Shown here piece after piece: positions 8,022 to 18,026 of a stretch of 64,000 bases of DNA. This DNA is from Bacteroidetes bacterium GWF2_33_16. GTDB taxonomy: Bacteria > Bacteroidota > Bacteroidia > Bacteroidales > UBA12077. Where the stretch lies: positions 1 through 64,000 of the forward strand of contig MEOE01000029.1 of assembly GCA_001768565.1 (NCBI GenBank), written 5' to 3'. Every line of letters begins with the position of its first letter. The first letter of the stretch is position 1. Under the pieces are notes generated by a model, which worked only from the letters and a program-made list of their open reading frames with translations, searched no databases and was not told where the DNA came from. The position numbers and the translations under genes were made by a program.

Positions 8022-10139
8022 TTATTCGTTTATTCCCAGTTGCTGGAAGATAAAGGCATCTTCCAGAGCATATTCTTTTAATGCCTGAAAACGGCCAGAT
8101 GCTCCACCATGTCCAGCTTCCATGTTTGTGTAAAGTAGTAAAACGTTTTTATCTGTTTTCTTATCTCTCAATTTGGCTACCCATTTAGCGGGTTCAAAAT
8201 ATTGAACTTGGGAATCGTGTAGTCCTGTTGTTACCAACATAGCAGGATAATCCTGTGCTTTAACCTGGTCGTATGGCGAATAGGATAACATATACTCATA
8301 AAAAATTGAATCTTTTGGATTTCCCCATTCATCAAATTCGCTGGTTGTTAATGGAATACTTTCGTCGAGCATGGTTGTAACCACATCAACAAAAGGTACT
8401 GCAGCAATAATCCCTTTATATAAATCGGGACGCATATTTGCAATGGCACCCATAAGTAAACCTCCAGCACTGCCTCCCATTGCAAATAGTTTTTCGCTAC
8501 TTGTATAGCCTTGTTCAATTAAATATTCGGCACATGAGTTAAAATCAGTAAATGTATTTTTTTTGTTAAGCAATTTGCCATCTTCGTACCATTGACGTCC
8601 ATAATACTGTTCTCCTCTAACATGGGCTATTGCATAAACAAAACCTCGATCAAGTAACGAAAGTCGTGTAGAGCTGAAGTATGGATCCATAGTAGCGCCA
8701 TATGAGCCATATCCATAAATCAATGCTGGATTTGTTCCATCAAGTTCTAATCCTTTGCGGTAAACGATAGACATAGCAATTTTTTTACCATCGTTGGCTT
8801 TAGCAAATATTCTTTTCGACTCGTAGTTGCTTTTATCAAATCCTCCTAATACCTCTTGTTCTTTCTTAATTGTTTTCTCGCGGGTAACCATATTGTAGTC
8901 AATGGTTGAGGTTGGAGTTGTAAGCGATGAATATCCATAACGCAACAATTTACTATCAAAATCGGGATTAGTTGAAATATAAGCAGAATATGTCTCTTCG
9001 CCAAAATCAAGGTTGTGCTCTGAGTTATCGCTCCATTTTATAATACGCATTTGGTTCAAGCCATCTTTACGTTCTTCAACAACAAGGAAATCTTTAAATA
9101 TCTCAATGTTTTCAAGATATGCATTCTCATTTTGGGGTATAACATCTTTCCAATTTTCTTTTGTAGTTTTAGTTACTGGTGTTTTAACCAATTTAAAGTT
9201 TTGTGCATCTATATTAGTTCTAATATAAAAATAATCTCCAAAATGTGATATTTTATATTCAAGACCTCTTTCGCGTGGTTGAATAATCTTGAAATCGCCT
9301 TTCGGATTGTTTGCATCCAGAAACCTGTATTCGTCAGATAACGTACTACCTGATCCAATTAATAAGTATTTATCAGATTTTGTTTTTGTTATATATGTAC
9401 TAAAAGTCTCATCATTTTCTTGATATACTAAAACATCAAACACAGAACTGTTTTTTAATTCGTGTCGGTAAATTTGATAGCTGCGTAAGGTTATTTCATC
9501 TTTTTTTACATAAAAAATAGTTGCATTATCGTTAGCCCAAACTGCATAACCAACTGTATTTGATATTGCTTCGGGAAGAAGTTCACCCGTTTCCAGATTT
9601 TTAATGTAAATTGTATAATTTCTTCGACTTACTGTATCAACACCATAGGCAAGTAACTTATTGTCAGGACTAACATTTAATCCACTTGCTTGAAAGTAGT
9701 CATGTCCTTCGGCTAACTGGTTTACATCTAACATTATTTCTTCGGGTGCTTCTAAACTATTTTTTTTTCGGCAATAAATTGGGTATTCTTTACCAGTTTC
9801 GTAACGAGAATAATAAAAGTAACCATTATCTTTATATGGTACCGATTCATCATCTTCTTTTATTCTTGACTTCATTTCGTTAAAAAGCTTTTCCTGTAAT
9901 TGTTCTGTTGGTTTTAAAATAGCATTAGTATAGTTATTTTCGGCCTCCAAATAGCTAATTACTTCTGGATTTTCTCGTTCATTTAACCAATAATAATTGT
10001 CTATTCGTGTATCACCATGTATTGTAAGTTCTTTTGCAATTTTCTTTGCATCAGGTGGTTGAATGGATGTATTTTTGCATGAAAGAATTGTAATACCAAT
10101 TAAAAGCAAAAACAACTTACTTGTGATATTCGTTTTCAT
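8022..10139 (-). CDS. ptrB: Oligopeptidase B / prolyl oligopeptidase family (S9), lipoprotein form
   Basis: 705 residues. The N-terminus MKTNITSKLF followed by LLLIGITILSC is a lipoprotein signal with the lipobox cysteine near residue 21, so this copy is exported. An N-terminal beta-propeller (about 70-410) precedes an alpha/beta-hydrolase domain with the nucleophile S557 in GGSAGGLL, the acid in TTGLHDSQV and the histidine in EAGHGG. IYGYGSYG upstream of the nucleophile is typical of oligopeptidase B, which cleaves after basic residues in peptides up to about 30 residues. A near-perfect promoter lies 58-90 bases upstream. The E. coli enzyme is cytoplasmic, so an exported version suggests a role in periplasmic peptide use. 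Confidence 0.88.
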   Translation of the reverse strand: MKTNITSKLFLLLIGITILSCKNTSIQPPDAKKIAKELTIHGDTRIDNYYWLNERENPEVISYLEAENNYTNAILKPTEQLQEKLFNEMKSRIKEDDESVPYKDNGYFYYSRYETGKEYPIYCRKKNSLEAPEEIMLDVNQLAEGHDYFQASGLNVSPDNKLLAYGVDTVSRRNYTIYIKNLETGELLPEAISNTVGYAVWANDNATIFYVKKDEITLRSYQIYRHELKNSSVFDVLVYQENDETFSTYITKTKSDKYLLIGSGSTLSDEYRFLDANNPKGDFKIIQPRERGLEYKISHFGDYFYIRTNIDAQNFKLVKTPVTKTTKENWKDVIPQNENAYLENIEIFKDFLVVEERKDGLNQMRIIKWSDNSEHNLDFGEETYSAYISTNPDFDSKLLRYGYSSLTTPTSTIDYNMVTREKTIKKEQEVLGGFDKSNYESKRIFAKANDGKKIAMSIVYRKGLELDGTNPALIYGYGSYGATMDPYFSSTRLSLLDRGFVYAIAHVRGEQYYGRQWYEDGKLLNKKNTFTDFNSCAEYLIEQGYTSSEKLFAMGGSAGGLLMGAIANMRPDLYKGIIAAVPFVDVVTTMLDESIPLTTSEFDEWGNPKDSIFYEYMLSYSPYDQVKAQDYPAMLVTTGLHDSQVQYFEPAKWVAKLRDKKTDKNVLLLYTNMEAGHGGASGRFQALKEYALEDAFIFQQLGINE

Positions 10140-10196
10140 TTTGTTATGAATTAAGTTAATAATAGGTCGGTTTTAGATTGCTATATGACTAATAAA

Positions 10197-10229
10197 CAAA
10201 AGTATGGTTTAAAATGTTAAGTATTCAAA
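10197..10229 (-). promoter_or_regulatory. Bacteroidetes-type promoter for the oligopeptidase B gene
   Basis: Read on the minus strand: TTTG (10226-10229), a 21-base spacer, then TACTTTTG (10197-10204), matching TTTG-N19-21-TAnnTTTG. Transcription would start near 10190, about 50 bases before the start codon. Confidence 0.65.
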
Positions 10230-10297
10230 AAGTATAATTTAATTATTTATTTCAATATTTTGAAAAGTTATTTTTTTTAAAGATATCGTTATTTTTT

Positions 10298-10352
10298 ACT
10301 AAAAATATACCAAAAATATACTAAAAATATACTAAAAATATACTAAAAATAT
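10298..10352. repeat. Five tandem 11-bp A-tract repeats
   Basis: Five adjoining copies of ACTAAAAATAT; the second copy has ACC instead of ACT. The A5 tracts recur every 11 bases, close to one helical turn, the arrangement that gives intrinsic DNA curvature. It lies about 155 bases upstream of the first propeller sensor-kinase gene. Confidence 0.9.
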
Positions 10353-10505
10353 TTTATGTTGATATAATTGGTTTTTAATCTCTTAAAGGTATTTATTAAT
10401 CATGGCAATACAAAACATTGTCAAATAGATGAATTGATATTTGGTTTTACCGTTATTTTTTAATATTTTTTTATCGGAATTGTGCTTAAACCTAAATCAA
10501 ATTGC

Positions 10506-13500
10506 ATGAAAAGAACTATAATTCTATTCATAGGGTTTCTTATATTCTTATTTATTGACCTATCGGTTCTTGCTGATTCATCTGAAAAAGGTATACCATT
10601 TATTACAAATTACTTTACTAAAAGTTATAAAGCACACAACCAAAATTGGGATATAATTGAAGATGAACGTGGATTCTTCTATTTTGCTAATGGCGATGGT
10701 GTTTTAATATACGATGGCAATAGCTGGGAATTGGTAGAGCTACCAAATAAAATATCATCAAGAACTCTTGCTGTTGATCAAAATGGGTTAATTTATACTG
10801 CTGGTACAAATGAAATTGGCTTTTTGCAGCCCGATAAGTGGGGTAAATTTGAATATATTTCGTTAATAGATTCTCTTGGGTTGGAAGAAATAGGTATAGT
10901 TCGCGATATTCTATCAGTTGATGATAATATTTATTTTCGCTCACCAGAATTTTTAATTCGCTTAAATAATAATGGCTTTTCGTATTGGAAGGCTCAATCA
11001 GAATATACAATTCAATTTTTATATAATTCAGATCTATATATTATCGACGAAAAATATGGTTTGTATAAGGTTGTGAATGATAGTCTCGTTCTAGCTCCTT
11101 CGGGCAAAGACTTTGCTAATACTGGTTTCTTTTTTGCTGTTCAATACGAAGATGAAGTAATTCTGGCCAACAGAAAAAAAGGATTATATAAATATAATAC
11201 TTCTCCAGAAAGAAAAACTCACCTTTTACATATTCCAAGTAACGCCAATCAATTTCTTATAGATGAGTTTGTATATTGCGGAAACATTACTCCTACTGGA
11301 GATATTATTTTAGGAACAAATAGTGGAGGTTGCATTATTATTGATAAAAAAGGCCGTGTAAAAGATAAAATAAGTAAGAAATCAGGACTCCAGCACAATA
11401 ATGTTCATGCGATACATATTGATAAAGATAAAAATCTCTGGCTTGCATTAAATAATGGAATTTCGCGATGCGATATTTCTGTTCCAATTTCATATTGGAA
11501 CGAATCAGTCGGACTGGAAGGGATTATTGAGGCAATTGATCGGGATAAGGGTATATTATTTCTGGCTACCCATCAAGGTATTTATTATTTCGAAGATAAT
11601 CAGCTTAATAAACTCCAAAACAATATTACTCAAGCCTGGGACTTGCTAAAATTTACTATTCAGGGTAAAAACAAAGATATACTGTTGGCAGCAACTACTC
11701 AGGGTGTTTATGAAATCGATAATCTAAAGTTAAAACCAATTGTTAAAATCTCAACTGTTTATACATTATATCAATCAAAATCTAATCCTGATTTATTATA
11801 TGCAGGTTTGAATAATGACTTAGCTATTTTAAAATTCAATGGTTCTAAATTTGATTTTTTAGGTACAATACCCCATTCTGGAATAAGTGTTAGATCAATT
11901 AATGAAGATTCAAATGGGGATATATGGATTGGAACTTATCGTGATGGTGTATTGCGTATTATACCATCAGACGAAATAGTAAATCCCAAACAAATAATAA
12001 ACTACAAGCTCGAATCAGGATTACCATCATTAAAAAATGTTATTATTCAATATCTTGATGGGAAAATGATATTTGCTACTGAATTTGGGATTTATACTTT
12101 TGATTATGAGCAAAATAAGTTTATAGAAGATGTCCGGTTTAAAACCATGTTTCCAGGAGAGGTAAAAGATGTTTTTTCAATAATTGAAGACTCTGTTGGT
12201 CATTTTTATTATACTCAACTGGTTAATAAGCGTGGATCAATTGGTATTGCAACAAAGAATAATGACGGTTCTTATACCTGGAATAATAAAATATTTAATA
12301 AAATACCCGAAATGATGATCCGTAGCATTTATCTCGATTATGATAAATCATTTTGGGTAGGTGGTACAGATGGTTTATTCAAGGTAGAGTATAAGGAGGA
12401 CAGTAAATTCGATAAAAGTTTTAATACCTATATTAGAAAAGTATCTGTAAAAAATGATTCGTGTATCTTTTATGGTAATTATTATAATACAGAAAATGAT
12501 ATAAAATATTTGTCTAATATTCAGAATAATGATTTTAAAGTTAAAATTAAATTTAAACAGAATACATTAATATTTAAATATTCGGCACCCGAGTTTAGTA
12601 ACGAGAATGAATTGCTATTTCAATATAAACTAGATGGATTTGATGATAAATGGTCTGCTTGGTCAAAATCATCTAGTAAAGAATATACAAATTTGTGGGA
12701 AGGCAATTATACTTTTAGGGTTCGTGCATCAAACATTTATGACATTATTAGCAATGAGGCTACTTATAGTTTTACTATTTTACCTCCATGGTACCGAACT
12801 ATTGTAGCGTTTATTATCTATATGATTCTTGCCGCTTTGTTTATTTATAGTGTAGTACGAATTAGCCTGGGTCGTTTAAGGTCGGCAAATACTGAGCTAG
12901 AAAGATTGGTCCAAAAAAGAACATCTGAAATCAATTCACAAAAAGAAGAAATTCTTATTCAATCCCAAGAACTGGAATTTCAAAATCAAGAGTTAGAGAA
13001 ATTATCTATTATAGCCAGAGAAACCGATAATGCAATTGTTATTGTTGATCCAAACGGTAAATTAGAATGGATTAACGAAGGTTTTACAAGAATGTATGGT
13101 TATTATTTAAATGAGCTAAAATCAAAATATTCTGATTCGTTCTTGGGTTTTAGCCATACATCCAATATTAAAGAATTATTTGATCATTGTATCAAGTTCA
13201 AAGAAAGTCGGATTTATGAATCTCTTAACATATCTAAGTCGGGGCAAAATATCTGGGCTCAAACAACAATTACACCAATTGTTGACGACAATAACAATGT
13301 GATTAAAGTAATAGCCATTGATTCTGATATAAGTAAACTCAAAATGGCAGAAATAGAGGTTTTGCAGCAGAAGGATGAGATTCAACAGCAAAGAGATTTT
13401 GCTCAACAGCAGAAACAATTTATTGAGCAACAAAATATAGAATTAGAAAAACATAGAACAAGACTTGAACAATTGGTGCGGGAACGAACCGCTGATTTGG

Positions 13501-14657
13501 AAATTGCTAAGGAAAGAGCCGAAGAATCCGATCGTTTAAAATCGGCATTTCTTGCCAACATGTCGCACGAAATTAGAACTCCCATGAATGCTATTATTGG
13601 TTTTTCTAATATTTTAAACGAAACCGAACTATCTGAACTTGAGAGGGAAGAGTTGTTGCAGCATATTGTAAATAATAGTAACACATTACTTCATTTAATT
13701 GATGACATAATTGATATTGCAAAAATTGAAGCAGGTCAGTTAACAATCGACAAAAAAAATTGTGCTATTAATGCAATTCTTAACGAAATTTTTGAATCTA
13801 TTTCCGAACGAAAAAAAAATCAACTAAAAAAGAATATTGAGTTACGACTAATTCCTGGTGTCGAAAACCCATCATTCTATATTTATACCGATCCGCTGAG
13901 GTTGCAACAAATAATATCAAATTTACTCGATAATGCATTAAAATTTACAGAAAAGGGGGTTATAGAGTTTGGTTATACTCTTGAAGATACTAGCAAAATA
14001 CCAGTAATTCGATTTTATGTAAAAGATACAGGAATAGGATTAAATGCCGATCAGCAAACACAAATATTTAGTCGATTTACTAAAGTTGAGAACGATAAAA
14101 AGAAGTTGTATCGTGGCGCCGGATTGGGTTTGGCCATTTGTAAAAATATTATTAACCTATTGGATGGCGAAATTTTTGTTGAGTCGGAAATTAATAAGGG
14201 TTCAACTTTTTATTTTACAATTCCTTATATAAAAATTACCGATAGAGATAATTTAATAAAGGAAAGTAAAAAAACTGGTTTTGATTTTAAATGGCCAGGA
14301 AAAACAATTCTTATTGCCGAAGATGAGGATAGTAACTATCGCTTTTTAGAAATGCTATTGTCAAAAACCGAGGCTAGAGTATTACATGCAGAAAATGGTA
14401 AGCAGGCTATTGAATTATATCAGAAAAATGAGGTTGACTTAATATTAATGGATATTAAAATGCCCGAAATGGATGGGTTAGATGCTACAAGGGCAATTAA
14501 ACGTTTTGATAAAGAAATACCTATTATTGCACAAACAGCATTTGCAATGGAAAATGATGAGAAAATGAGCCGAGATGCTGGTTGCGATGCATATATCTCA
14601 AAACCTATCCGAAAACAAAAATTATTTGAATTATTGAATGAATATTTATCAGAATAA
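10506..14657 (+). CDS. Hybrid sensor histidine kinase with two-component regulator propellers, PAS and receiver
   Basis: About 1,383 residues (1,391 if the in-frame GTG at 10482 is used; the ATG at 10506 gives a clean signal peptide MKRTIILFIGFLIFLF and is preferred). Order: signal peptide; periplasmic propeller repeats of the WIGT-x-GLxxxD type forming probably two seven-bladed propellers; a Y_Y_Y domain (KLDGFDDKWS); one membrane span near 12,790-12,870; coiled coil; a PAS domain; HisKA with the phospho-accepting His at 13,566-13,568 in SHEIRTPMN; HATPase (DNALKF, DTGIG, GAGLGL); receiver with Asp at 14,451 in LMDIKMPEMDG. There is no AraC-type DNA-binding domain, unlike classical HTCS regulators of glycan use. 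It is the only one of the three paralogues with a PAS domain. The ligand is unknown. Confidence 0.9.
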   Translation: MKRTIILFIGFLIFLFIDLSVLADSSEKGIPFITNYFTKSYKAHNQNWDIIEDERGFFYFANGDGVLIYDGNSWELVELPNKISSRTLAVDQNGLIYTAGTNEIGFLQPDKWGKFEYISLIDSLGLEEIGIVRDILSVDDNIYFRSPEFLIRLNNNGFSYWKAQSEYTIQFLYNSDLYIIDEKYGLYKVVNDSLVLAPSGKDFANTGFFFAVQYEDEVILANRKKGLYKYNTSPERKTHLLHIPSNANQFLIDEFVYCGNITPTGDIILGTNSGGCIIIDKKGRVKDKISKKSGLQHNNVHAIHIDKDKNLWLALNNGISRCDISVPISYWNESVGLEGIIEAIDRDKGILFLATHQGIYYFEDNQLNKLQNNITQAWDLLKFTIQGKNKDILLAATTQGVYEIDNLKLKPIVKISTVYTLYQSKSNPDLLYAGLNNDLAILKFNGSKFDFLGTIPHSGISVRSINEDSNGDIWIGTYRDGVLRIIPSDEIVNPKQIINYKLESGLPSLKNVIIQYLDGKMIFATEFGIYTFDYEQNKFIEDVRFKTMFPGEVKDVFSIIEDSVGHFYYTQLVNKRGSIGIATKNNDGSYTWNNKIFNKIPEMMIRSIYLDYDKSFWVGGTDGLFKVEYKEDSKFDKSFNTYIRKVSVKNDSCIFYGNYYNTENDIKYLSNIQNNDFKVKIKFKQNTLIFKYSAPEFSNENELLFQYKLDGFDDKWSAWSKSSSKEYTNLWEGNYTFRVRASNIYDIISNEATYSFTILPPWYRTIVAFIIYMILAALFIYSVVRISLGRLRSANTELERLVQKRTSEINSQKEEILIQSQELEFQNQELEKLSIIARETDNAIVIVDPNGKLEWINEGFTRMYGYYLNELKSKYSDSFLGFSHTSNIKELFDHCIKFKESRIYESLNISKSGQNIWAQTTITPIVDDNNNVIKVIAIDSDISKLKMAEIEVLQQKDEIQQQRDFAQQQKQFIEQQNIELEKHRTRLEQLVRERTADLEIAKERAEESDRLKSAFLANMSHEIRTPMNAIIGFSNILNETELSELEREELLQHIVNNSNTLLHLIDDIIDIAKIEAGQLTIDKKNCAINAILNEIFESISERKKNQLKKNIELRLIPGVENPSFYIYTDPLRLQQIISNLLDNALKFTEKGVIEFGYTLEDTSKIPVIRFYVKDTGIGLNADQQTQIFSRFTKVENDKKKLYRGAGLGLAICKNIINLLDGEIFVESEINKGSTFYFTIPYIKITDRDNLIKESKKTGFDFKWPGKTILIAEDEDSNYRFLEMLLSKTEARVLHAENGKQAIELYQKNEVDLILMDIKMPEMDGLDATRAIKRFDKEIPIIAQTAFAMENDEKMSRDAGCDAYISKPIRKQKLFELLNEYLSE

Positions 14658-14726
14658 ACTTCATTATGATTTTTTATTAGATTTAATTGGGGTGTAAATT
14701 ATTGATTTATAAAAACATATAGCTCG

Positions 14727-17700
14727 ATGAAGAAGAAATATATAAAACTACTTTTTATTTTATCATTTGTAATTATAATTATTTTTCAGAATAAAATACT
14801 TGCACAAAATAAAAATCTAGATCCAAATAAAGCTATTACTCAATATAGACTAAGATCTTGGACTATTGAAGATGGATTACCCTCAAATGCTATAAGCCAT
14901 ATTATTCAATCAAAAAATGGCTATATATGGATTGCAACTTATGGTGGTGTTTCTAAATTTGACGGTGTTAATTTTACGAATTACTCCTCGCAAAATAGTA
15001 AAGCCTTATTAACCGAAGCAGCAAAAGTTATTTGTGAGGATATGGAAGGAGTTGTATGGATCGGAACACAAAAAGGAATAGTATTATTCAAAGACAATAA
15101 ATTATACCGGGAAAAAAGCCTTGATACCCTTAATAATTCTAATATAGAATCCATTTTTGTTGATAGTAATAACAAAGTATGGATTGGAACTGAAAACAAC
15201 GGATTATTCAACTATGAAAAAGGCAAATTGAGAAGTTTTGATAAATTAAGTTTAATTACAACTAATTCAATTTATTCAATTTACGAAGATAACGAAGGCA
15301 ATATTTGGATTGGTACAATAAAGGGGGAGCTAATTAAATATAAGGATAATAGGTTCACTCCTTGCGACATGCAAAACTTATCTGAAGAAATATATTCATT
15401 TTATCAAGATACAGAAGGTATTCTATGGGCAGCAACAAGTAATGGTGTATATACAATTGTAAATGACAAATTAAAAAAACATCATACAATAGATATTAAG
15501 TATGTTGAAAATATAAATGAAGATAAAAATGGAAATCTTTGGTTTTCATCTAATGCTTATGGACTTTACAGGTACAATAAAGCAACTCATGAGACTGAAC
15601 ATTTATCTGAAAAAAATGGTTTGCCCAACAATAGAATAACAAAAATAATCTTTGATAATCAGGGGAGTCTATGGGGAGGAACCTATAGAAATGGGTTGTT
15701 TCAGATTACAGATGGAAAGTTTACTAGTTTTTCAGAATCAGAAGGATTGTTTTCAAATATAAATACAGCAATAATGCAATATAGTACTAATGAGTTTTGG
15801 GTTGCGAATGAAAAAGGAACTATTGACATTATTAGAAACGGGCAAATTAGCAAATTGAAAATTAAAACTCCAATATTAAGCCCGCAAATTAAACATATGT
15901 TCAAGGATAGTAAAGAAAATATTTGGATTAGTACATATGCAGGTTTAATAAAAATAGGTAAACAAAAAGAACAGCAATTTAATACGAATAATGGTTTTCC
16001 CGATAATTATATAAGGAAAACATTTGAAGATTCTAATGGTAATATATGGGTAGCTTCAAACCGAACCGGTATTCATAAAATAAAAACTGATGGGAGTATT
16101 TATACAATAAATACAAATAATGGATTGAGTTCGAATTATGTAATGACGATTGTTCAATATAAAGCTGATATTATTATTGCTGGAACAAAGAGAGGTATTA
16201 ATTTTATAAGAAATGATTCTGTAATCAATCAATTTACAATGGATGATGGATTACCTGATAATATGATTTTTAATATTTATAAAGACAAAGATGATATTTT
16301 ATGGATATCAACAAATACAGGGATCTCCAGATTTGAAAACAACAATTTTACCAATTATTCTATCGAATCTGGTTTGCAAACCAATAATGTTTATGATATT
16401 GTGGAAGACAATTTCGGGTACTTTTGGATGCCAGGTCCAACAGGGATTATGAAGGTTTCAATACAACAATTAAATGATTTTGCAAATAAGAAAATTGATA
16501 AAATTAGCTACACTTTCTATGATAAAAGTGATGGAATGAAAAGTAGTGTTTGTCTAGGTGCTACAGAGTCACTTAAAGATTTAAATGGTAATATCTGGTT
16601 TTTAACTGCTGAGGGGATTGCTAAAATAAATCCAGGGGAAACAGCAATAAATAAAGAGCTTCCACTGGTTTATATCGAACAAGTTTTTACATCCGATTCT
16701 ATTTTTGATCTAAATAAGATTATTAGTATTAATCCAAAATTTAATCGGTTTAATATTAAGTATACTGCAATCGATCTGGTTTTTCCTGAAAAAGTATTGT
16801 TTAAATACAAGCTAGAACCGTTTGAAAATGAGTGGATTGATGCTGAAAATAAACGAATGGTTTCATATACAAATCTTGATCCAGGAAATTATACATTTAA
16901 AGTGCGTTCGACTAATAGTGATGATATTTGGAATGAAAATTATGTATCCATATCAATTAAAATATTACCAGCTTGGTATCAAACCTTATTGTTTAAGGTT
17001 TCACTAATTGTTTTTGTTTTTTGTGTAATTTTTCTTTGGATTAGATTTAGAATTTATAGAATAAAAAACCAACGCAATATTCTTGAAAAACTGGTTGAGG
17101 AGAGAACTTATGATTTGCAAAGGACAAACAAACAATTAGAAGAAAAACAGGCTGATTTAGAGGTAAAACAAGAAGAGATAAAAGCGCAGGCAGAACACCT
17201 TGAGCTTGTTAATGATGAACTCGAGAAACATAAGGAGCATTTAGAAAAATTAGTAAAAGAACGAACAGAAGATCTTGAAAAGGCTAAAGAAAGAGCAGAA
17301 GAGTCTGATAGGCTTAAATCTGCATTCCTGGCCAATATGTCCCACGAAATTAGAACACCAATGAATGCCATTATCGGATTTTCTAATTTATTGGTTGATG
17401 CGGAAATAAGTGATCAACAGAAAAAAGAAATGGTTATTTATATAAACAATAATACCAACTCACTGCTTAAATTAATTGAAGATATTATTTGTATTTCTAA
17501 AATAGAATCGGGTGAAGTAAATGTTAATATGCGTAAGGTGAATATTCAAAAATTGTTAAATGAAATTTATGAAGAGTTTGAATATAGAATAGAATCATTA
17601 GGTAATAAATCCATAAACTTTATACTAGATACCAGAACTAATAACGAGATAAATGAAATAAATTCTGATTTGTCACATTTAAAACAAGTTCTTAAAGATT

Positions 17701-18014
17701 TGTTAGATAATGCATTTAAATTTACTGAAAAGGGAGAAATACATTATGGTTATGAAATTGTAAACGAATCGAATATCCCTTTTATAAAGTTTTATGTTAA
17801 AGATACTGGAATAGGTATTTCTAGTGAACAACAGAAACAACTTTTTAAGAGATTTATGAAAGCCGAAGTCTCAAAACAGAAGTTATATCGTGGAGCTGGT
17901 TTGGGATTGGTGATAAGTAAAAATCTGGTTGAAATTATGGGTGGTAGAATCTGGGTCGAGTCTAATAAAGATAAAGGTTCTACATTCTATTTTACTCTCC
18001 CAATTGTTAATTAA
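14727..18014 (+). CDS. Propeller-containing sensor histidine kinase, receiver domain detached
   Basis: 1,095 residues: signal peptide or anchor (MKKKYIKLLFILSFVIII), about fourteen propeller repeats such as IWIATYGGVSKFDG and VWIGTENNGLFNYE, a Y_Y_Y domain (KLEPFENEWIDAEN), one membrane span, a long coiled coil, HisKA with H873 in SHEIRTPMN, and HATPase (DNAFKF, DTGIGIS, GAGLGLV). It ends DKGSTFYFTLPIVN, the point where its paralogues continue into a receiver domain. The following response regulator is in the same reading frame after TAA TAA. It is the central member of the three-kinase cluster. Ligand unknown; gene order suggests it phosphorylates the 18027 regulator. Confidence 0.9.
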   Translation: MKKKYIKLLFILSFVIIIIFQNKILAQNKNLDPNKAITQYRLRSWTIEDGLPSNAISHIIQSKNGYIWIATYGGVSKFDGVNFTNYSSQNSKALLTEAAKVICEDMEGVVWIGTQKGIVLFKDNKLYREKSLDTLNNSNIESIFVDSNNKVWIGTENNGLFNYEKGKLRSFDKLSLITTNSIYSIYEDNEGNIWIGTIKGELIKYKDNRFTPCDMQNLSEEIYSFYQDTEGILWAATSNGVYTIVNDKLKKHHTIDIKYVENINEDKNGNLWFSSNAYGLYRYNKATHETEHLSEKNGLPNNRITKIIFDNQGSLWGGTYRNGLFQITDGKFTSFSESEGLFSNINTAIMQYSTNEFWVANEKGTIDIIRNGQISKLKIKTPILSPQIKHMFKDSKENIWISTYAGLIKIGKQKEQQFNTNNGFPDNYIRKTFEDSNGNIWVASNRTGIHKIKTDGSIYTINTNNGLSSNYVMTIVQYKADIIIAGTKRGINFIRNDSVINQFTMDDGLPDNMIFNIYKDKDDILWISTNTGISRFENNNFTNYSIESGLQTNNVYDIVEDNFGYFWMPGPTGIMKVSIQQLNDFANKKIDKISYTFYDKSDGMKSSVCLGATESLKDLNGNIWFLTAEGIAKINPGETAINKELPLVYIEQVFTSDSIFDLNKIISINPKFNRFNIKYTAIDLVFPEKVLFKYKLEPFENEWIDAENKRMVSYTNLDPGNYTFKVRSTNSDDIWNENYVSISIKILPAWYQTLLFKVSLIVFVFCVIFLWIRFRIYRIKNQRNILEKLVEERTYDLQRTNKQLEEKQADLEVKQEEIKAQAEHLELVNDELEKHKEHLEKLVKERTEDLEKAKERAEESDRLKSAFLANMSHEIRTPMNAIIGFSNLLVDAEISDQQKKEMVIYINNNTNSLLKLIEDIICISKIESGEVNVNMRKVNIQKLLNEIYEEFEYRIESLGNKSINFILDTRTNNEINEINSDLSHLKQVLKDLLDNAFKFTEKGEIHYGYEIVNESNIPFIKFYVKDTGIGISSEQQKQLFKRFMKAEVSKQKLYRGAGLGLVISKNLVEIMGGRIWVESNKDKGSTFYFTLPIVN

Positions 18015-18026
18015 TAAAGTATAAAT

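Larger units (their letters stand above)
10140..10505. other. Long AT-rich intergenic region between ptrB and the sensor-kinase cluster
   Basis: About 365 bases with no credible gene. It holds the ptrB promoter on the minus strand (10197-10229) and a five-copy 11-bp A-tract repeat (10298-10352). No clear TAnnTTTG element was found for the plus-strand kinase gene, so its promoter remains unplaced. Confidence 0.6.

Noticed and set aside
10298..10352. Possible CRISPR-like array
   Set aside because: The 11-base units are directly adjacent with no spacers and no cas genes are present; it is a simple A-tract tandem repeat.
10482..10505. GTG start of the first propeller kinase
   Set aside because: It adds MLKPKSNC before the signal peptide; the ATG at 10506 gives a standard signal sequence, though the GTG cannot be excluded.
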